Assembly: GCA_027922465.2 (NCBI GenBank)
Contig: BQMF02000282.1
Span: 434,001 to 498,000, forward strand
Source of the DNA: Turritopsis dohrnii
Taxonomy: Eukaryota; Cnidaria; Hydrozoa; Anthoathecata; Oceaniidae
Length of the DNA stretch: 64,000 nucleotides
Reading direction: 5' to 3'
The notes under the pieces were generated by a model that saw only the letters and a list, made by a program, of their open reading frames with translations, did no database searches and was not told the DNA's origin. A program made the translations under genes and the position numbers. Shown here one piece after another: positions 45,401-58,800 of the stretch (position 1 is its first letter; the number at the start of each line of letters is the position of its first letter).

Positions 45401-46498
45401 AATTGACGATATTTCACTCATCCTCTTCAACTTAGCCTTCACATCGTTACCTCCAATCATTTCTGGAATTTTTGATCAGAGTTTACCAGAAGATAGTGTA
45501 TTAAGAAGACCAATTCTGTATCAATGGGGACAACTAGGGAAAGCTTATTCTAGAAAACAATTCTGGCTTTCCATACTAGATTCAGTCTACCAAAGTATAG
45601 TCGTTTTCTTCTTCGCCTACTTCACTCTGAAGGAGATCAACTCAGACATGTTGGCTGTTGGAATATGTTTCCATCAGTTGGCAGTTTTAACGGTCACCTT
45701 GCATATTGCTATCGAAACACCGAATTGGGTGAGTGCTGTAACAAACATGTTTTCCTAGTAAAGTGATGGCTAGGAAATTGGAAATGAAATGTGTTATCTT
45801 TTCAGACTGTTGTCCATGGTGTGGTTATCATAGGAAGCGCCGTTGTCTCTTATCTATACTTCTTTATATTGTGCGCTATACCTTCTGAAAATGTCTTCTG
45901 GGTAGTTTATCACCTGATGTCAACTGCTGAGTTTTGGCTGCTCAGCCTCATGATTCCTACTCTTGCGCTGTTACCGAGGTAAATAAATTCTTCTTTTTTT
46001 CTGGTTGAGTGTTTTCTAATGAAACGATAACATAACCTATTTGTGGTCTAAACTTGGTTATTACTGGATTAAAGCAAGTAATTGTGTGCAACCTCAATAA
46101 GAAACTTTCAACCACAAAGATATGATTATCGTAGATTTTAGTTGCAGTTTTTCAGTCGGTATCGAGGACGTCCTTTATATGAACAATGTTTCTTTGGGAG
46201 CACATACTGCTGTCTACTGTTTGTCGTTGAACATTTGACATTTCCATAACGATACAGCACCTTGTTCTCAAAATTAATATTTATGTTTGGTTGGTTTATT
46301 TCGTTGCATGTCATGTTCTACTTTAAATTTTGCAGGTACATATTTCGCGTGTTTCAATCAACCTTAAGACCTTCTGTTATACAACAAGTGAAAAAACAGT
46401 TGAGATCAACACGGAATACTCATTCAGAGACTATGCAAAATTTTACCGAATGCTCATTTGCTCCTGACGAAAATCATCATACTTCCACGCCCACTTGA
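39422..46498 (+). CDS. ATP10: Class V P4-ATPase (ATP10-type phospholipid flippase), complete, 18 exons
   Basis: Exons: 39422-39804, 39873-40074, 40146-40234, 40316-40422, 40510-40641, 41505-41644, 42661-42910, 43077-43808, 43880-43959, 44066-44201, 44268-44362, 44470-44550, 44625-44858, 44930-45025, 45099-45260, 45342-45728, 45806-45978, 46336-46498. All have GT/AG borders, and the sum of 3,642 nt is exactly 1,214 codons. P4-ATPase hallmarks: [16 protein letters not shown] (TM1 region), LDGESNLK (actuator loop), [10 protein letters not shown] (TM4 PISL), [12 protein letters not shown] with the phosphorylated Asp at about residue 408, [27 protein letters not shown] and ten hydrophobic spans. 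ATP10 rather than other classes is indicated by [26 protein letters not shown] and [13 protein letters not shown]. Family members flip phosphatidylcholine or glucosylceramide at the plasma membrane with a CDC50 partner. It is shorter than human ATP10A/B/D (about 1,430-1,500 residues), mainly in the nucleotide-domain loop and C-tail. An AATAAA at 46785 is a plausible poly(A) signal. Confidence 0.95.
40718..41100. repeat. dispersed repeat in ATP10 intron 5
   Basis: tagtatcctgcataaaagtttttatggg, shared in part with 13855-13890, is followed by a block collinear with 20636-20890 (ctcaataaactgatc, aatgtatgggattgctt, cgtattgcggac, catcgcatttgattgggg). It sits in the 863-bp intron 40642-41504. Type unknown. 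Confidence 0.65.
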
Positions 46499-49400
46499 CA
46501 ACGCTGACGTATTTGTTTTTCTCGCAACCGACTTTATATTTTTTTTAAAATTAAATTCTGTCGAACTACTTGGTTTGTATCTGGTGTTGGGTAAGCATTG
46601 ATTCAAACACATGTAACTAATTATTTATTTTGTGCAGAAGTAAAATTTCTTTCCAATTCCACGGCGAAAAAGATGAGCCAGAAAAGCCACCAGAAAGGTT
46701 TTCTGGCTTGTTCGTAAAGGAAATTTTACTGGTTGCATTATAACGAATTAAATCTAATATTTTTGTATTTTTATATTTTTGTAGAAAATAAATTTGTTTT
46801 CTTCAGAATTTTTTCTCCCGAAAAGGCGATCCAATAAACGATTCAGATCTAAAATTTGTGTCACTAACGTTTGCAGGAGAAAATATTTATGCGATTTAGG
46901 GCGATAATCAAGTTGCTATGGTTTCAGATTCTAAAACATCCCTCATCTCGACATCATCTCTCATGTCGACATCATCTTTCACGTCGACATCATCTCTCAC
47001 GTCGACATCACCGCCATCAGTAAGCAAGAAAGGAATCTATAAATTTTGACAAAACGCAGGAAAAAAAATATTAATTACAGAAAAAATATCTTTCCACAAA
47101 AATTTCTTATTTCAGCAACAATGGATAACTTCTCATCACTCAGGATAACAAGAATAACTTCCTCAGGGGAAACATCGATTAGTGTCACCTATGTCACCCC
47201 TGATGTTTAAGAATGTCTTGCATGTCATTGTATCAGGAAAGACATGCATATCTTCCTCATGAAGAAATTTGTTGATCAATCCAATGTTGCAGACGTTTGG
47301 TATTAAAAGAATTCTGACAAACTCTTCAGTTCGACGAAAACGGAAAGGTTTGAGATTGAGATCATGTGACGAGAGTGAACTGGTTTATGAACCAATCGAC
47401 TTACAAACGAGAAATCAGAATATGTACATGCTCTGACTCGCTCCTCCAAGCAAGGACTTTCAATGTTGACTATACATATGGGTTATCACTTTTGAGTATA
47501 TACTTAAATATCAAAAGAATTTAAAGATGTATATGAAGTTTTTCGTTAAGTTACCCTTTGTTTTGCTCATTCAAAAGAAATACGTTTTGCTTCATAACTA
47601 AAAACTTTGGTGAATTCTCATGATGTTCATCTCCTGAAATAAGGCTTCTAGTCACTTAATGGTTCTAAATTTTGTTTGTTTGTTTTTTCATATCTCTGCT
47701 GCTTACAAGTAAAAGTTTCCTCATTCTTGTTACTCCAACTCAAAGAAAATTCTAGCATGTGGACCCCACGTGCCGTGTGGGCAGGCCAGCAGTGGAGCTG
47801 ACCTACCCTTCGCTCTCGCTTCGCAGCTAGTCGTAAGTCGCAGCAACCTCCAAATCGAATGGCAGATAGTAGTGGTTCAAAGGAAAATAAACTCAAAAAA
47901 CATAATTCAAAGCGACTAAGACACGCATTCCTTTTTCTAAATTCTTTAATATTTGAAGAAAGTTACCGATTAGAGACATGCAACACTCGGGCAACTTCAC
48001 TGCATGTAAGTCAGAATTTTGTTTAGCAAAATTTATTATAATCGCCCTCAATTAAAGACATATAAAAATATTTATCGAAATAGTAGTGTTACGCTTGGTC
48101 CAATAGAGCAAAATTGGGATAGAAATGAGATTTCGAAAATGACACAATAATGAGATAAGATTTGAGATAAACAATTGATCATTCACACTATCTCAAATTG
48201 ATCTCGAAGGCACTAATAGGAAGCTGTTCCAACCAATAATGCAATGGGAAAATGTGCTCTATGTTGGGTAGAAATGCGCGGCTTTTAATGTTGGACTGAA
48301 ATGAACAATGTTCGCCTAGTGTTTTGTTTTGGAAGTGGAATAAGTGAGACCAATAGACTGTTTTGTTTTCCCCTTGCAGACAGAATAAAAACTGGACACA
48401 TTTTTATTCTTCTGAAATGGGGATTCTGTAAAGCTAAATATATATTGCTATAGCTTATTTGACGTGTTTGTGATGAAAACAATTTAGTTTCTTAAGGCTC
48501 ACATAAGATATTCTATGACTGGGTCTCACCCTCTAGAGTCAGATGTCACCAGCCAAAAGAAAGGGAGGATGAGCTATATTTCCTAGCTAGAGGTATATAC
48601 GTACTAAAAACCTAAAAACTACTATGTACACAATAAATGATGCATGGATTTCACCTGGAACAAGCTGTCCCACCTCACCTCGCATACTTATACTCTGTGC
48701 GAAACTTGGAGTGCAAAGTTGGACAGAAATGTGCAATGTTAGTTGAGGCTATAATTTTCTGATTTATGGAGAACATTGCACATATCACAACATTGTGTCA
48801 GACAAAGATACACATGTGAAATAAGGGAATATGGACATCAGTAGTAGTGCTATAATTTTGAGAAGGAAAGTTGTTTTATTTTTACGACAAATGTGAAGAA
48901 AATGCTTACTCTCTGGTGCCAAATATAAGGGGATGGGTTGGAATAGGCAGGGGGATGGAAAATTCTCCAAAAGCTAATAAGCGGAGGTTGGAATTAGCAG
49001 GTGGGTTGGAAAAATCCTAGAAACCTAATAGCCAGGGAGGTGTGGGAAAAAATTTCTTTCTCATAACCATATTTGAAATCATAACTAATTAGACAATCTA
49101 AAATATTTCTATACTATAAAATAAAATACCTTAAGGGAAGAAATTGTTTGCAGCAGAAATTTGTATATACAGAACTTTTTTTTGCAGAATTTGCAGATTT
49201 CGCTCTAATCTGCAAAAATATAAATTCCGCAAAATTTTCGAAATTTTTCACCCATAAAGGATTGATTTTTCATTTGATTTGTATATAAATGAAAGTCTGG
49301 TCTTACAAAACGCTTGGAAAATGGTAAAGGAAAGAAGTCTAGGTTAGGCCACCTATAATTAATCATTCATTCATAGTCTTCCGCACGCATTCAGAATTAA

Positions 49401-51753
49401 AATTCAATAATTGCACATCAAATTTGATTATTTTTCTAAAGTTATAAAATCATTTAAAAATAGGATTTTTCTTCTTTTATTGTTGCAAAGTAACCAATAT
49501 AATCTTGGAGAGGTAAAATCGAAAAATGATATAAACGTTCATAAACTGCATAACCAAAAATTGTTGATAAGCTTTTCACCAACGACTTTAAAAAAATACT
49601 AACAAACTTCCATTCCGAATTTTATCACACGTTTATAAAATTTTTATTAACTTACAGAGTGTCAAATTTGTTTACACAGAAAGCACTAAGTGCCCTTGAA
49701 AAACCCATTATTTTATGTTCTGTATTTTATAAATAACAAGTTTTTAAAAGGAGCAATGGAATACCCTGTTTCTATAAATTCAATATGTTCTAGATCTTTT
49801 TGTAAATACTATTTAATGTGAAAGACAGCAAAGCACTTGCTATTAAGAAACCATAATCAGATAATTTTCTGTACATCAAAGCTAATGTTGGTTATGAATC
49901 ACTCACGCTTGCGAAAGAAAGATATAAAAAGTAAATAAGAATGAAAAATAAAAAAAGTAAAAATGAAAAATAATCAAATAATCACCACATCCATTGAGAT
50001 TTTTGTGTAAAATATGACTATGTACGAATGATTAATTATAATTATAATTATAGGTGGCCTTATTGAACATCAAAGGACTTATTTATTACTCTTCGTCAAT
50101 AACAATACAAGTAGCGTCAGGTTTTGTGCTTCGTACTGTTGCTTTTTCTTTGAAATACGATGTCAGCACTGTCGATCACAGTTTTTATTGTTATTTGCAC
50201 TTTTCCTTTATGGGAAGTAGACCTAGACTGAGTCACATTCAGAGTTGCTGGCGTTACATTGACCTCCCCTGAACAAAGTTAAGACCCACCCACATCTGTT
50301 TGTTACAGTTTAGTATTCTTTTTCAGTGAGAAATAGATGTTATTCCATAAATCTGCTCTTTCCATTCCAACTAAAGTTTGTATATACACTCAGGCACTGA
50401 ATTAAGTGTTTCCCTACTTTACCAACATTTTTTTCTACTTTCATTTTTTCACTCTCCTGCTTCACACACCAAACACAAGAACACGCATAAAAATCATAGT
50501 TAGAATAGATGCACATATGATTTGAAAAAGAAACACATGGAAATGTCAAAAAAGTTAATTGTAACCTTTGAAGATGTTCTATCTCATTTGTTTGGAAAAT
50601 TTTGATTCCAAAGATGTGATAGAAATGAGATCAAAATGAGATCCAATATTCTGCAAATGAGAGCATTCTCATTAGATTCGAAAATTATCTCATCTCATCT
50701 TTTCTCATTCGTATCTCATTTGTGTCTCATTTTTGTTCCAGTGGGAACCAAGCATTAATGAAGATCATCTTAATTCTTTTGAAAAACATGTAACTATGAT
50801 GTTTTCTCAAGCACTAGAGTCACTATTTATCCTCTTGTTACACATATTAATTTTTGCGCAGCTTAATAGTCAACGATAGGGCATGGATAATAATAATTAT
50901 TATAACAATATAATGGACAATATAACTATTATTGTTAGGGACTCGAATTGAACTAAAGCCCATGTTTTTTATTGTTTCTTGATGTGTTCAAAGAAAATTT
51001 GAAATTAAACACACTACTGGTGCTAAATTTTGAATTTTTTTGTTTTTATTATTTTGACAATTCCAAGGATTCCAATTATAATAAAAAAAGTTCTGTTTAT
51101 AGTTAAAGTATGGTTACAAATTGATGGTGAAGGTTTGATGTGAATATACATATATAGGCAGAATCATCGGAATCATCTGAACATCTGTCCAATGGGATTC
51201 CACTGATTTGTAGAACTTAGTTTCAGGCAGTAGGCTCAATTGAGCTGTTAGCTCTCCACATCTGCTATGAAGTAGTGTGGTCACATGGGGCCAGCAGCTT
51301 AGTAGTTTACGCAATCACCAGCAAGTGAGAGGCTGAAGGTACATTGTGCATAATACACAGACTTTTACACATTATAATAATTTAATTCTAATACAAAATT
51401 TTCACTTTAACCAACAAATTATCTTTTTTTCCACAAACGATGCCTGGCATAGCATGTTTGTTGTTTTTCAATATAAGATGCCACCTTTATAATAGTTTTT
51501 ACTTCGTCAGATGTGCAACAGAATATTTTATTTTTATTTTTGCTTCTCAGTTACCAAAACTGCTTCTATTGTATTAAGGTTACATATCGTAAAGATATTA
51601 AATCGTAAAATCCTAAAATTTCACATTTTTAGAATTGTATAGACAATCTTGCTCAATGATGTTGACGAAAATGTGTCACTACTTTGTTCATGTTAGAAAT
51701 ACATGGAAATGTTCCACTGATTCACTTATTGATTTTTTTGTCAGTGAATTAAA
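46499..51753. other. 5.2-kb interval without a recognised gene
   Basis: ATP10 3' UTR at the left, TMEM234 upstream region at the right. Seen inside: four tandem variants of (c/t)cgacatcatctct at 46955-47010; a GC-richer patch at 47755-47860; words of the type gagatc/gataaga inverted between 48100-48200 and 50590-50740; a pogo-style terminal repeat at 49185-49250; (attata)n near 50035. The first exon of CABLES may lie here but I could not recognise it. Confidence 0.45.
49140..49262. repeat. terminal-repeat fragment related to 820-985
   Basis: ctgcaaaaatataaattccgc followed by aaaattttcg and ttcacccataaag matches, with changes, the ccgcaaaaataaattccgc...ttctccccgtataaag end after the pogo transposase at the left window edge. 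It is probably a solo terminus or short non-autonomous relative. Confidence 0.5.
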
Positions 51754-52161
51754 ATGATATCAGTTGTCGATGCATCTTTATTACTGCTGGCTGCAGCTCT
51801 GTGGGGCATTACTAACCCATTCATACGGAAAGGCAGCATTGGTATTTCAAAGACTTCAAATGAAAATATCCTGAAACAATTTATCAATGAAATAGTTTTT
51901 TTAATTAAAAATTGGAAATTCACAGTTCCTTTTGTTTTGAATCAAATTGGTTCGTTCTTGTATTTTATAATGTTGGGGAAAACAGATATATCACTAACAG
52001 TAACTGCTGTCAATTCTTTGACTTTCGTTTTTACTGCAGTAACTGGTATTTTCCTGAAAGAGAATATTCACAAGAATGTACTTGTTGGATGCATATTTGT
52101 GATGGTCGGAAACATTATTTGCATGCTGGATAAAGTTGTTGATCACGATAACAAACATTAA
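51754..52161 (+). CDS. TMEM234: TMEM234 orthologue, single coding exon
   Basis: The 135-residue protein reads LLLAAALWGITNPFIRKGS near the N-terminus, then LNQIGSFLYFIMLGKTDISL, NSLTFVFTAVTGIFL and a C-terminal hydrophobic span (VGCIFVMVGNIICML). This is the TMEM234 family, a half-size relative of EamA/DMT transporters with four membrane spans. LNQxGSxLYxxxLxxTDLxLxVxxxNSLxxxFT is the family signature. Human TMEM234 has a similar length. A tract tttttttgtcag ends 9 bases before the ATG, a likely 3' splice site of a 5'-UTR intron, so the promoter lies further upstream. In vertebrates TMEM234 has been linked to kidney filtration and basement membranes; its molecular activity is unknown. Confidence 0.92.
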   Translation: MISVVDASLLLLAAALWGITNPFIRKGSIGISKTSNENILKQFINEIVFLIKNWKFTVPFVLNQIGSFLYFIMLGKTDISLTVTAVNSLTFVFTAVTGIFLKENIHKNVLVGCIFVMVGNIICMLDKVVDHDNKH

Positions 52162-52857
52162 TCTGAACTGTTACCTTGCAAATGTGACGATCTAAAGCTT
52201 CAGTCTTTGGCTAAACCTTGTAGCCATCCATCTAGTTTTTTGCGAACTATTTTATTTCTTGTTGTGTGTTAATTTGTGCGGTCGTAACATGATTATCGAC
52301 GGTAAATGAATATTTCAACAACAACAACAACAACAGTTTATTTTTGCAAAATCTCTTCAGAATATTTTATTCAATTTTCAGTGCTTAAAATTTATTTCAA
52401 CATTCTTTCTTTGTTAGTATATGCAAGAAAGGTAAGTTCTTAACTTTAGATATAATAACTTGAAATAAGTTGAAAATGTAATTTTACAGATTCTTGTTTA
52501 TATTTTTGACTGGATGTTATACATGATGATAGTCAGTCAGCTTAAATAAAAAACATTTTATAAATGTCATATGAAGGAGATTTAACATTGGAATTTTAGG
52601 TCCAATGATTGGTTAAGAGACAATTGAGTATACCAGTGCTGCAACTACACAATACTTCATCACCATATTAAACTCGAATGTTTTTGTATAATAAGGAACT
52701 TAAGTGCAAACCATTTTCAAACCTTCGGAGCTTTTGCTGATACACATATTTTTAAAGCAAAAACAAAACTTTGCATTTTCTCTCTCAGTATTTGCTGGAA
52801 TTAAATATGAAATATGAAAAATTGTATAAGTGGAAATAACACTTTATACTTTTGCAG
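52162..52857. other. TMEM234 3' flank / CABLES 5' intron sequence
   Basis: Contains (aac)n at 52317-52333 and AATAAA near 52544, a plausible TMEM234 poly(A) signal. A 50-bp segment 52382-52431 is bounded by good acceptor and donor sequences (ttttcag, gtaagt) and is open in the frame of the next CABLES exon, but its product (LKIYFNILSLLVYARK) does not resemble CABLES. I leave it unassigned. Confidence 0.4.
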
Positions 52858-55800
52858 ACATCATCAAAATCAGCTGTTTGCATAAGCCATGAACAAAATG
52901 TTGACGATGTTGCTAATCTGAACCCCAGCACATCTTTCCAACACATTAAACGTCCGAACCTTATCCAATCGATATCAGTAACAGCATCAGTAAATGTAGA
53001 AGATGAAATATGCCACCAGAAAATTAATCTGGCAGCAACAGATGTCACTAATTCATATCAGGGAATGGTACGATCCAAATCTCATATGGAAGCAGCAAAC
53101 ATGAACAGTGTATTGAAAATTTGGAGTCCTAGCAAATGGCTTAATAGTCAAAGACATGTTTATGGGAAAAGGTTTTTGTAGAAATTATTTCACTAATTGT
53201 ATAATATCTTTTTGTCTAGACTGACTTGCAAGGTTCTTTCTTGAAATGATATCTCCAGGAACAATGAAAGAACACCATTATTTTTCTAGGATCATTTTCG
53301 TAACTGAACAGCAAGTCCCATATCAATCACACTCCGTCATTCCTTTCACCAAACTTGATAGTATCACAGGAAGGTAAAATCCATTTCTTCCGTGCAATTC
53401 TGTTTAACTTATTATGTAAGTTGACTAATAATGGTGGTTTTCCTAGTGAAAAGCACCATTCCATGATAATCCATGCTGGAGTGAACACATCTAATGCATT
53501 CATTGATGAAATAACTATGGGTGATGTAAGAACAGTGAGTATGGATGCCATTCCTTTGTCATCCCTTCAAATGATATAAAACACAAAATATCTTGTGTAA
53601 TGTGTGTATATGCAATCTTTTTAGGAAGTTTCATACAGTCACTTACTTGTTCCAGAAGCTTCCAAGAAAAAAGCCCTCACAGAATTAGAAGGTAGGGTAG
53701 CATTTATATTAAGAAAATCTAATTTCTCTGCTGCTTTCTCGGGAATTACTTTTGAATGTTGCTGTAGGTTATTCAGAGAACCATTGGATTGATTATCCAA
53801 TTGATGATCCTGAGCTGACATCAGGAAAACATCGAACAGTTCTCAAGCTTCCATCTTTAATGGTAATTTTAATCTTTTAATGGTAAATTTTTGAAGTGCT
53901 TGACCAGTGTAGTAATTTTGACAGAAATACCAAAGTGGACCAAAATGTCAGTTAAATAATCTTTCTAACATATCTGATGAAGTTTCAGGCAAGTAAAAAT
54001 TTAAACAAGTTGCACTATGATTACTTTTATCTAAAAGGTTTAGTTTTTAGTATGCCCCTGACATTTCCAATGTAAATTCATTTCCATCTCTCTGAAAGTT
54101 AGTTGGGCATAAATAAATACGTTCTATTTACATTGCAATACTTTGTTTCTTGCTAGGCAGTTGCATGTGTGACACTGATATATAGGCCCGTCAAGTGAAC
54201 CATCAGTTATTTGGTCAGCTTGTTTTGTCAACATGATCAAAAAATTTGTCTGGCCAATAATTTCTGTGACGTGTATAGTGTTTATCTTCAGGTATCCATC
54301 ATACCTTATGCAAAACCTTCTGAAGTCAAAAAGGATATAAACGAACGATTTAAAGAAAAGTTTCCGCGTGTCACGATCACATTGACCAAATTAAGAAGGT
54401 ATAATTCACCATTCAATTTTAAAGTTGATACTAACTTATAACATCTAATAACTTATTGATTATTTTCTTAATTTCCTAAATTGCAAAAAAGCCTGAAGAA
54501 TGAATTGCAGGAAATTTCCACAAAGGTAATGTAAAAATTATTGGTGTCATTCAAGTTGTTCTCAAACATTTAATCTGTATTATAATCATCGTTTAGTTGA
54601 CACTCGATGCAGCAGTTTTGGCTTTAGCTTTTGTTTACTTTGAAAAAGCTGTGTTGAAGGTATACATTTACACTATTGATTATTCGAAATGGTGGAGTTA
54701 TGATTGAGCCCTTTTGATGAATTTTTGTCAACTGATAATTATTTTTGAATGTCAATAAAAGCATCCTCATTTTTTTGTTTTAGACAAGAATTACCAAGCA
54801 AAACAGAAAATATATAGCAGGTTAGAGTCTTATAAATTAAACTACCTTATGGCTTGAACAATTTCCGCATCAGGCCTAGATGAAATTGCTTTAGGCTAAT
54901 TTTCAAGATATCTGAATGACTTTATTCATTCTTTTCTTGCTGCTTATATGAGAACAGTTCTATCACAACTCCAAAGTATGACTTATGGTTCACATGCAGA
55001 ATAAAATGATATTTGATAGAAGTGAACCAAATTCATTTGAAATAAGAAGCTGTATGGATTGAAAATTTTCACAATTCTATTGACCTCAACATTATTAAAT
55101 CTATTACAACCAAATGATTTAAAATAGGTCAAACTTGATTAAAACTGAAGACTTCGTCTACTATGATCAAATCTGAAAAGTGACCAAATTTAAAATCAGG
55201 ACCTTCCAATTGTTCTTTGTACAAACCTTCCAAATTTTGCCAGAAATGCGAATTTGCAGGGGCGTAGCCAGCATTTTCGTAAGGTCAGTCAAAAATGATT
55301 AGTGTATGGGCGAATTCGGAACGCGAAGCGCTCCGCCTTTTAAGCTGGGGGTCTGGGGGGCGCTTTGAGCCCCCCAGTGGGGGTTTGGGGGCAAAGCCCC
55401 CGGGAAAATTCCGTCATTTTTGCTATAGAAACGCCTGAAGCGGGCTAAAAATAGTTATGAAATCGGGCTGCAAATTGAATAATTTTGATCAAGATCCACA
55501 ATGAAATCAAGGCGGCAGCTATTCAGAAACTACATCACAGTAGTACTCGCCTCGCTTTCAAAGTATAAATTAATGACATTTGCGTCGTTGATAAAAAAAA
55601 ATACCCCACGGGAAAATATTTCACAAACCTTACGAATATTGAAGTATTTTATTAGAAATAAGGTGATGACTTCTACGATGTTACTTCTATTCGAGCATTT
55701 TTTTATTGTTTGTTTATTTCAAAACAAAAAACACAAAGAGACTTTAATAGAGACTGTTTCGCTCAATATCAGAGCTCATCAGCATGTCTAGGAAATAATC

Positions 55801-58800
55801 CAGACATGGACAGCCGGAAAACGAAAAAAAAACAAAAAAAATAGAACAAGATGCCCTTATGGGCAGAAGGATTTCTGCAAAATCAGCTGAAGTATGAAAA
55901 TGGAAGACTAACAATAACATTCTTGAAACTTGAATGGTTTTGAATGATTGGACAATAAAATACAACACAATACAACATTGACTGCTGCTCAGTGTAGACT
56001 GCACACAGCAGGTGGGAATTGTAACACACAAAATAAAATGAGTTTTGTTATTGAAATATTGAAGTTAAATATGTTCAAACAGCTGACCAAAGGTGTGCTA
56101 CCAGTGAATGTTTGAATGAGAGTGAGAAATGTAAAAAGTACTTTTATAATTATATAAACAATACACAAATTACATATAAAAGAAATGTGTGACATAACAA
56201 TCAACCCAAAATGACCTATTTTAATATAACACAATAGAAGAAAAGTTTATAAAAATTCTTTAAGAAATTTGAAAAGGTTGAATGATCTTTACAAGGCATG
56301 CCGAAAGTGTAATTGATATTATGTAAAACTTTTTTGCATATATACATCTGAATGACATGAAACATTGTTTATTTTGGGTATACAAAATACAATTAAGTTT
56401 ATATTGATCTTCTCTGATATCACAGTGATTACATATGAAAATCACATAATATGCTTTAAACATCTTCTTAATTACATACAAACAGAATTCCCAATGTTGC
56501 AAATACAAAAAGTAATCAAAGATCTTGATCATTAAAAGTATATGCTCTATAAATTTATACCAAAATTTACCAAAATTTTGTATTGTGTTACTAATAGTAC
56601 AGTTTGAATTTATACACAGTTGGAACATTTCAATTTGTCAGGATAATGATCAAGGCTATATTATTACAAAACAAAACGCGATTATAGAAAAAACATATCA
56701 ACAAACAAATCAACAAACATAAAATGATAACAAATACATAATAGTTTATATGACGCTCGATCCACACACAAGCCACATACAAACAGGAATAAATTCACAA
56801 CAGATAACACAAGCAAACACGAGTCCACACAGCACGTAAAAATTGAACACAACGTAATTGTTCATTAACAATCGTGATTAGGAACAACATTCATAAATAG
56901 GGGCATTGTCAGTATAACTTAGCTAGAAAATCATCAATCAAAAGTGGTGCAGAGCAGACAACCACTACTTAATGTTAGAGCTGAGGAGGAAACGGTATTA
57001 AAGTATTAAACCCAAACAAGAAACAAAAAAAAATCTTTTGTATCTAGAAAGGCTTAAACATTGAAACAGTTTTCCCTAATACGAACACATAGCTCTTTGA
57101 CTCAAAACTTCTTACTTTACAACTTCTTAGTTAGATAGAAGTATCACACTACAGTAGAATATTATACGTACTCCTCAGAGCTTCATAAAAGCATAATTGA
57201 CACTACAAAAACTTTATTACACTACAAACACTTTAAACTATATATACCATCAGACTATATATTTATTTACATCTGAATGAAAAATACTTACTTTTATTTC
57301 GTTACGTTTCACAGCACCTTTCTCGAGAAGCATTGAAATGTCAACAACACATCTTTGCTTCTGAGATAGGGTAGTTCTGAAAGAACTTGAAATTTCACGA
57401 ATTGCCTCATTATCATCAGCATTTAACGCAGATTTTAATTTTTCCATAATCTGTTTTTAATCATCCAAACGTCCTTCTTTAACATGGGATGAGAACTGGA
57501 TGTTGTTTGACACATGCGCTAAGGTTTTGGAACCTTCTGGAATCCTGTCTGTGGGTTTTGAATAATAGAAAAAGTAGGATCAGTAAAAAACAGCTGAAAT
57601 ATGCAAAAATTCTGTGAGAAATCGGCAAAAAATAGCAAGCAATGCAAAATTTTCTAAAAACTCGGCAAAACAAAGTCGACATATCCTTAAAGAATCGGCA
57701 AAAAACAGCTGAGCATTGCATATTTCTGATGAATTCGGCAGGAGCAAAGGTGATTTTTTTGCCGGTGGAGAAAAAAGAGAAAAGAAGCACGGCAAATGTG
57801 GGCGCCGCGCGACAAATCCAAATAATGGCGGGTGGGCGTATTACAATCGCAATTTTTCCCCGAGTTATATGACAATGGCGCAAATATGACTTAAGTTCGT
57901 GCCGTGATGATACGCAATAATAAGTAGTACATGATGTAGAGTCAATTTAGATAAATTCTCTTGGTCAGTCATATGCCGACGCTGACTGACCTTGGCTACG
58001 CCCCTGATTTGGTAACGTATTTAAGTAAACATTACATGAAATTGTTCATAGCTTGGATTGGTAGGAGGAGGGGAAATTTGGGCGTTTCAAATATTGTAAT
58101 CCATGATAGTTAATATGATTACAAAAAGATTGTATATATATAACTTAAATCAACATAAGATACAATATGAAAAACTCTCTACTAAACCTGCCAGTGGCAG
58201 GTCTATAGGTAAGCTGCAAGTTGTGTAGGAGAGTGCTAGCAATTTAACCAATTTAAATAATCCTATTGAATTCACAAAATATGTTAATGCGCTCCTCCAC
58301 AAGTTGTGATTACCCTCCAGATCTGGCACTGTTTGCACTTGAATCTTTTCATAGAATAACACAAATGACACATCAAAACTTTGTTAGGGTCTGTATTACA
58401 ATGTTCTTTTCAAACATGATGTATTGTGTCCTAGAATATATTACACTCCAAATCTTCACAAGGTTTTTAGTGATCTCATTGTATTTATATATTGCTTGGA
58501 TTCTAATCATCATCCAAGGTTTGTTTTCTTGACATTATATATCCCAAACTAAATCATTGTGCCTCCATCGAGTGGTTTGCAGTTTTTAAAACAGTTTTAT
58601 TAGACATAATCGTATGCCAATATCTTGGACATGATGTTTATACTTTCAGTATTTATCAGTATGTAGACACAGTTTGGGTTCATTCACAAAGTGAAGTAAT
58701 TTTAAAAAAAGTTAATATTTTTATGAAATAATATTGAAAGTGGCCTTTTTGTTGCATTTAACATAGGGTCTGTCATTAACTATACTGAATAAGCAACTAA

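Larger units (their letters stand above)
55257..58006. mobile_element. 2.75-kb DNA transposon, CAGGGGCGTAGCCA ends, 5-bp target duplication
   Basis: Left end CAGGGGCGTAGCCAGC..., right end inverted CAGGGGCGTAGCCAAGG..., flanked by ATTTG at 55252-55256 and 58007-58011. AAGGTCAGTC follows on both sides at slightly different distance. A GC-rich foldback patch (gctttgagccccccag and gggggcaaagccccc) lies at 55345-55400. CAGG/TGGCG ends with 5-bp duplications recall hAT-related families with 5-bp targets, but no transposase was recognised, so the class is open. One exon-like frame on the minus strand is listed separately. The element sits in the large CABLES intron. Confidence 0.85.

Noticed and set aside
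47648..47896. 82-codon minus-strand frame over a GC-richer patch
   Set aside because: No family resemblance, no acceptor or donor in a sensible place, and the GC patch alone explains the open frame.
57479..57883. Several overlapping frames on both strands (up to 134 codons)
   Set aside because: The sequence is a degenerate tandem repeat of tcggcaaaa units, which keeps frames open on both strands; no motif or splice logic supports a gene.
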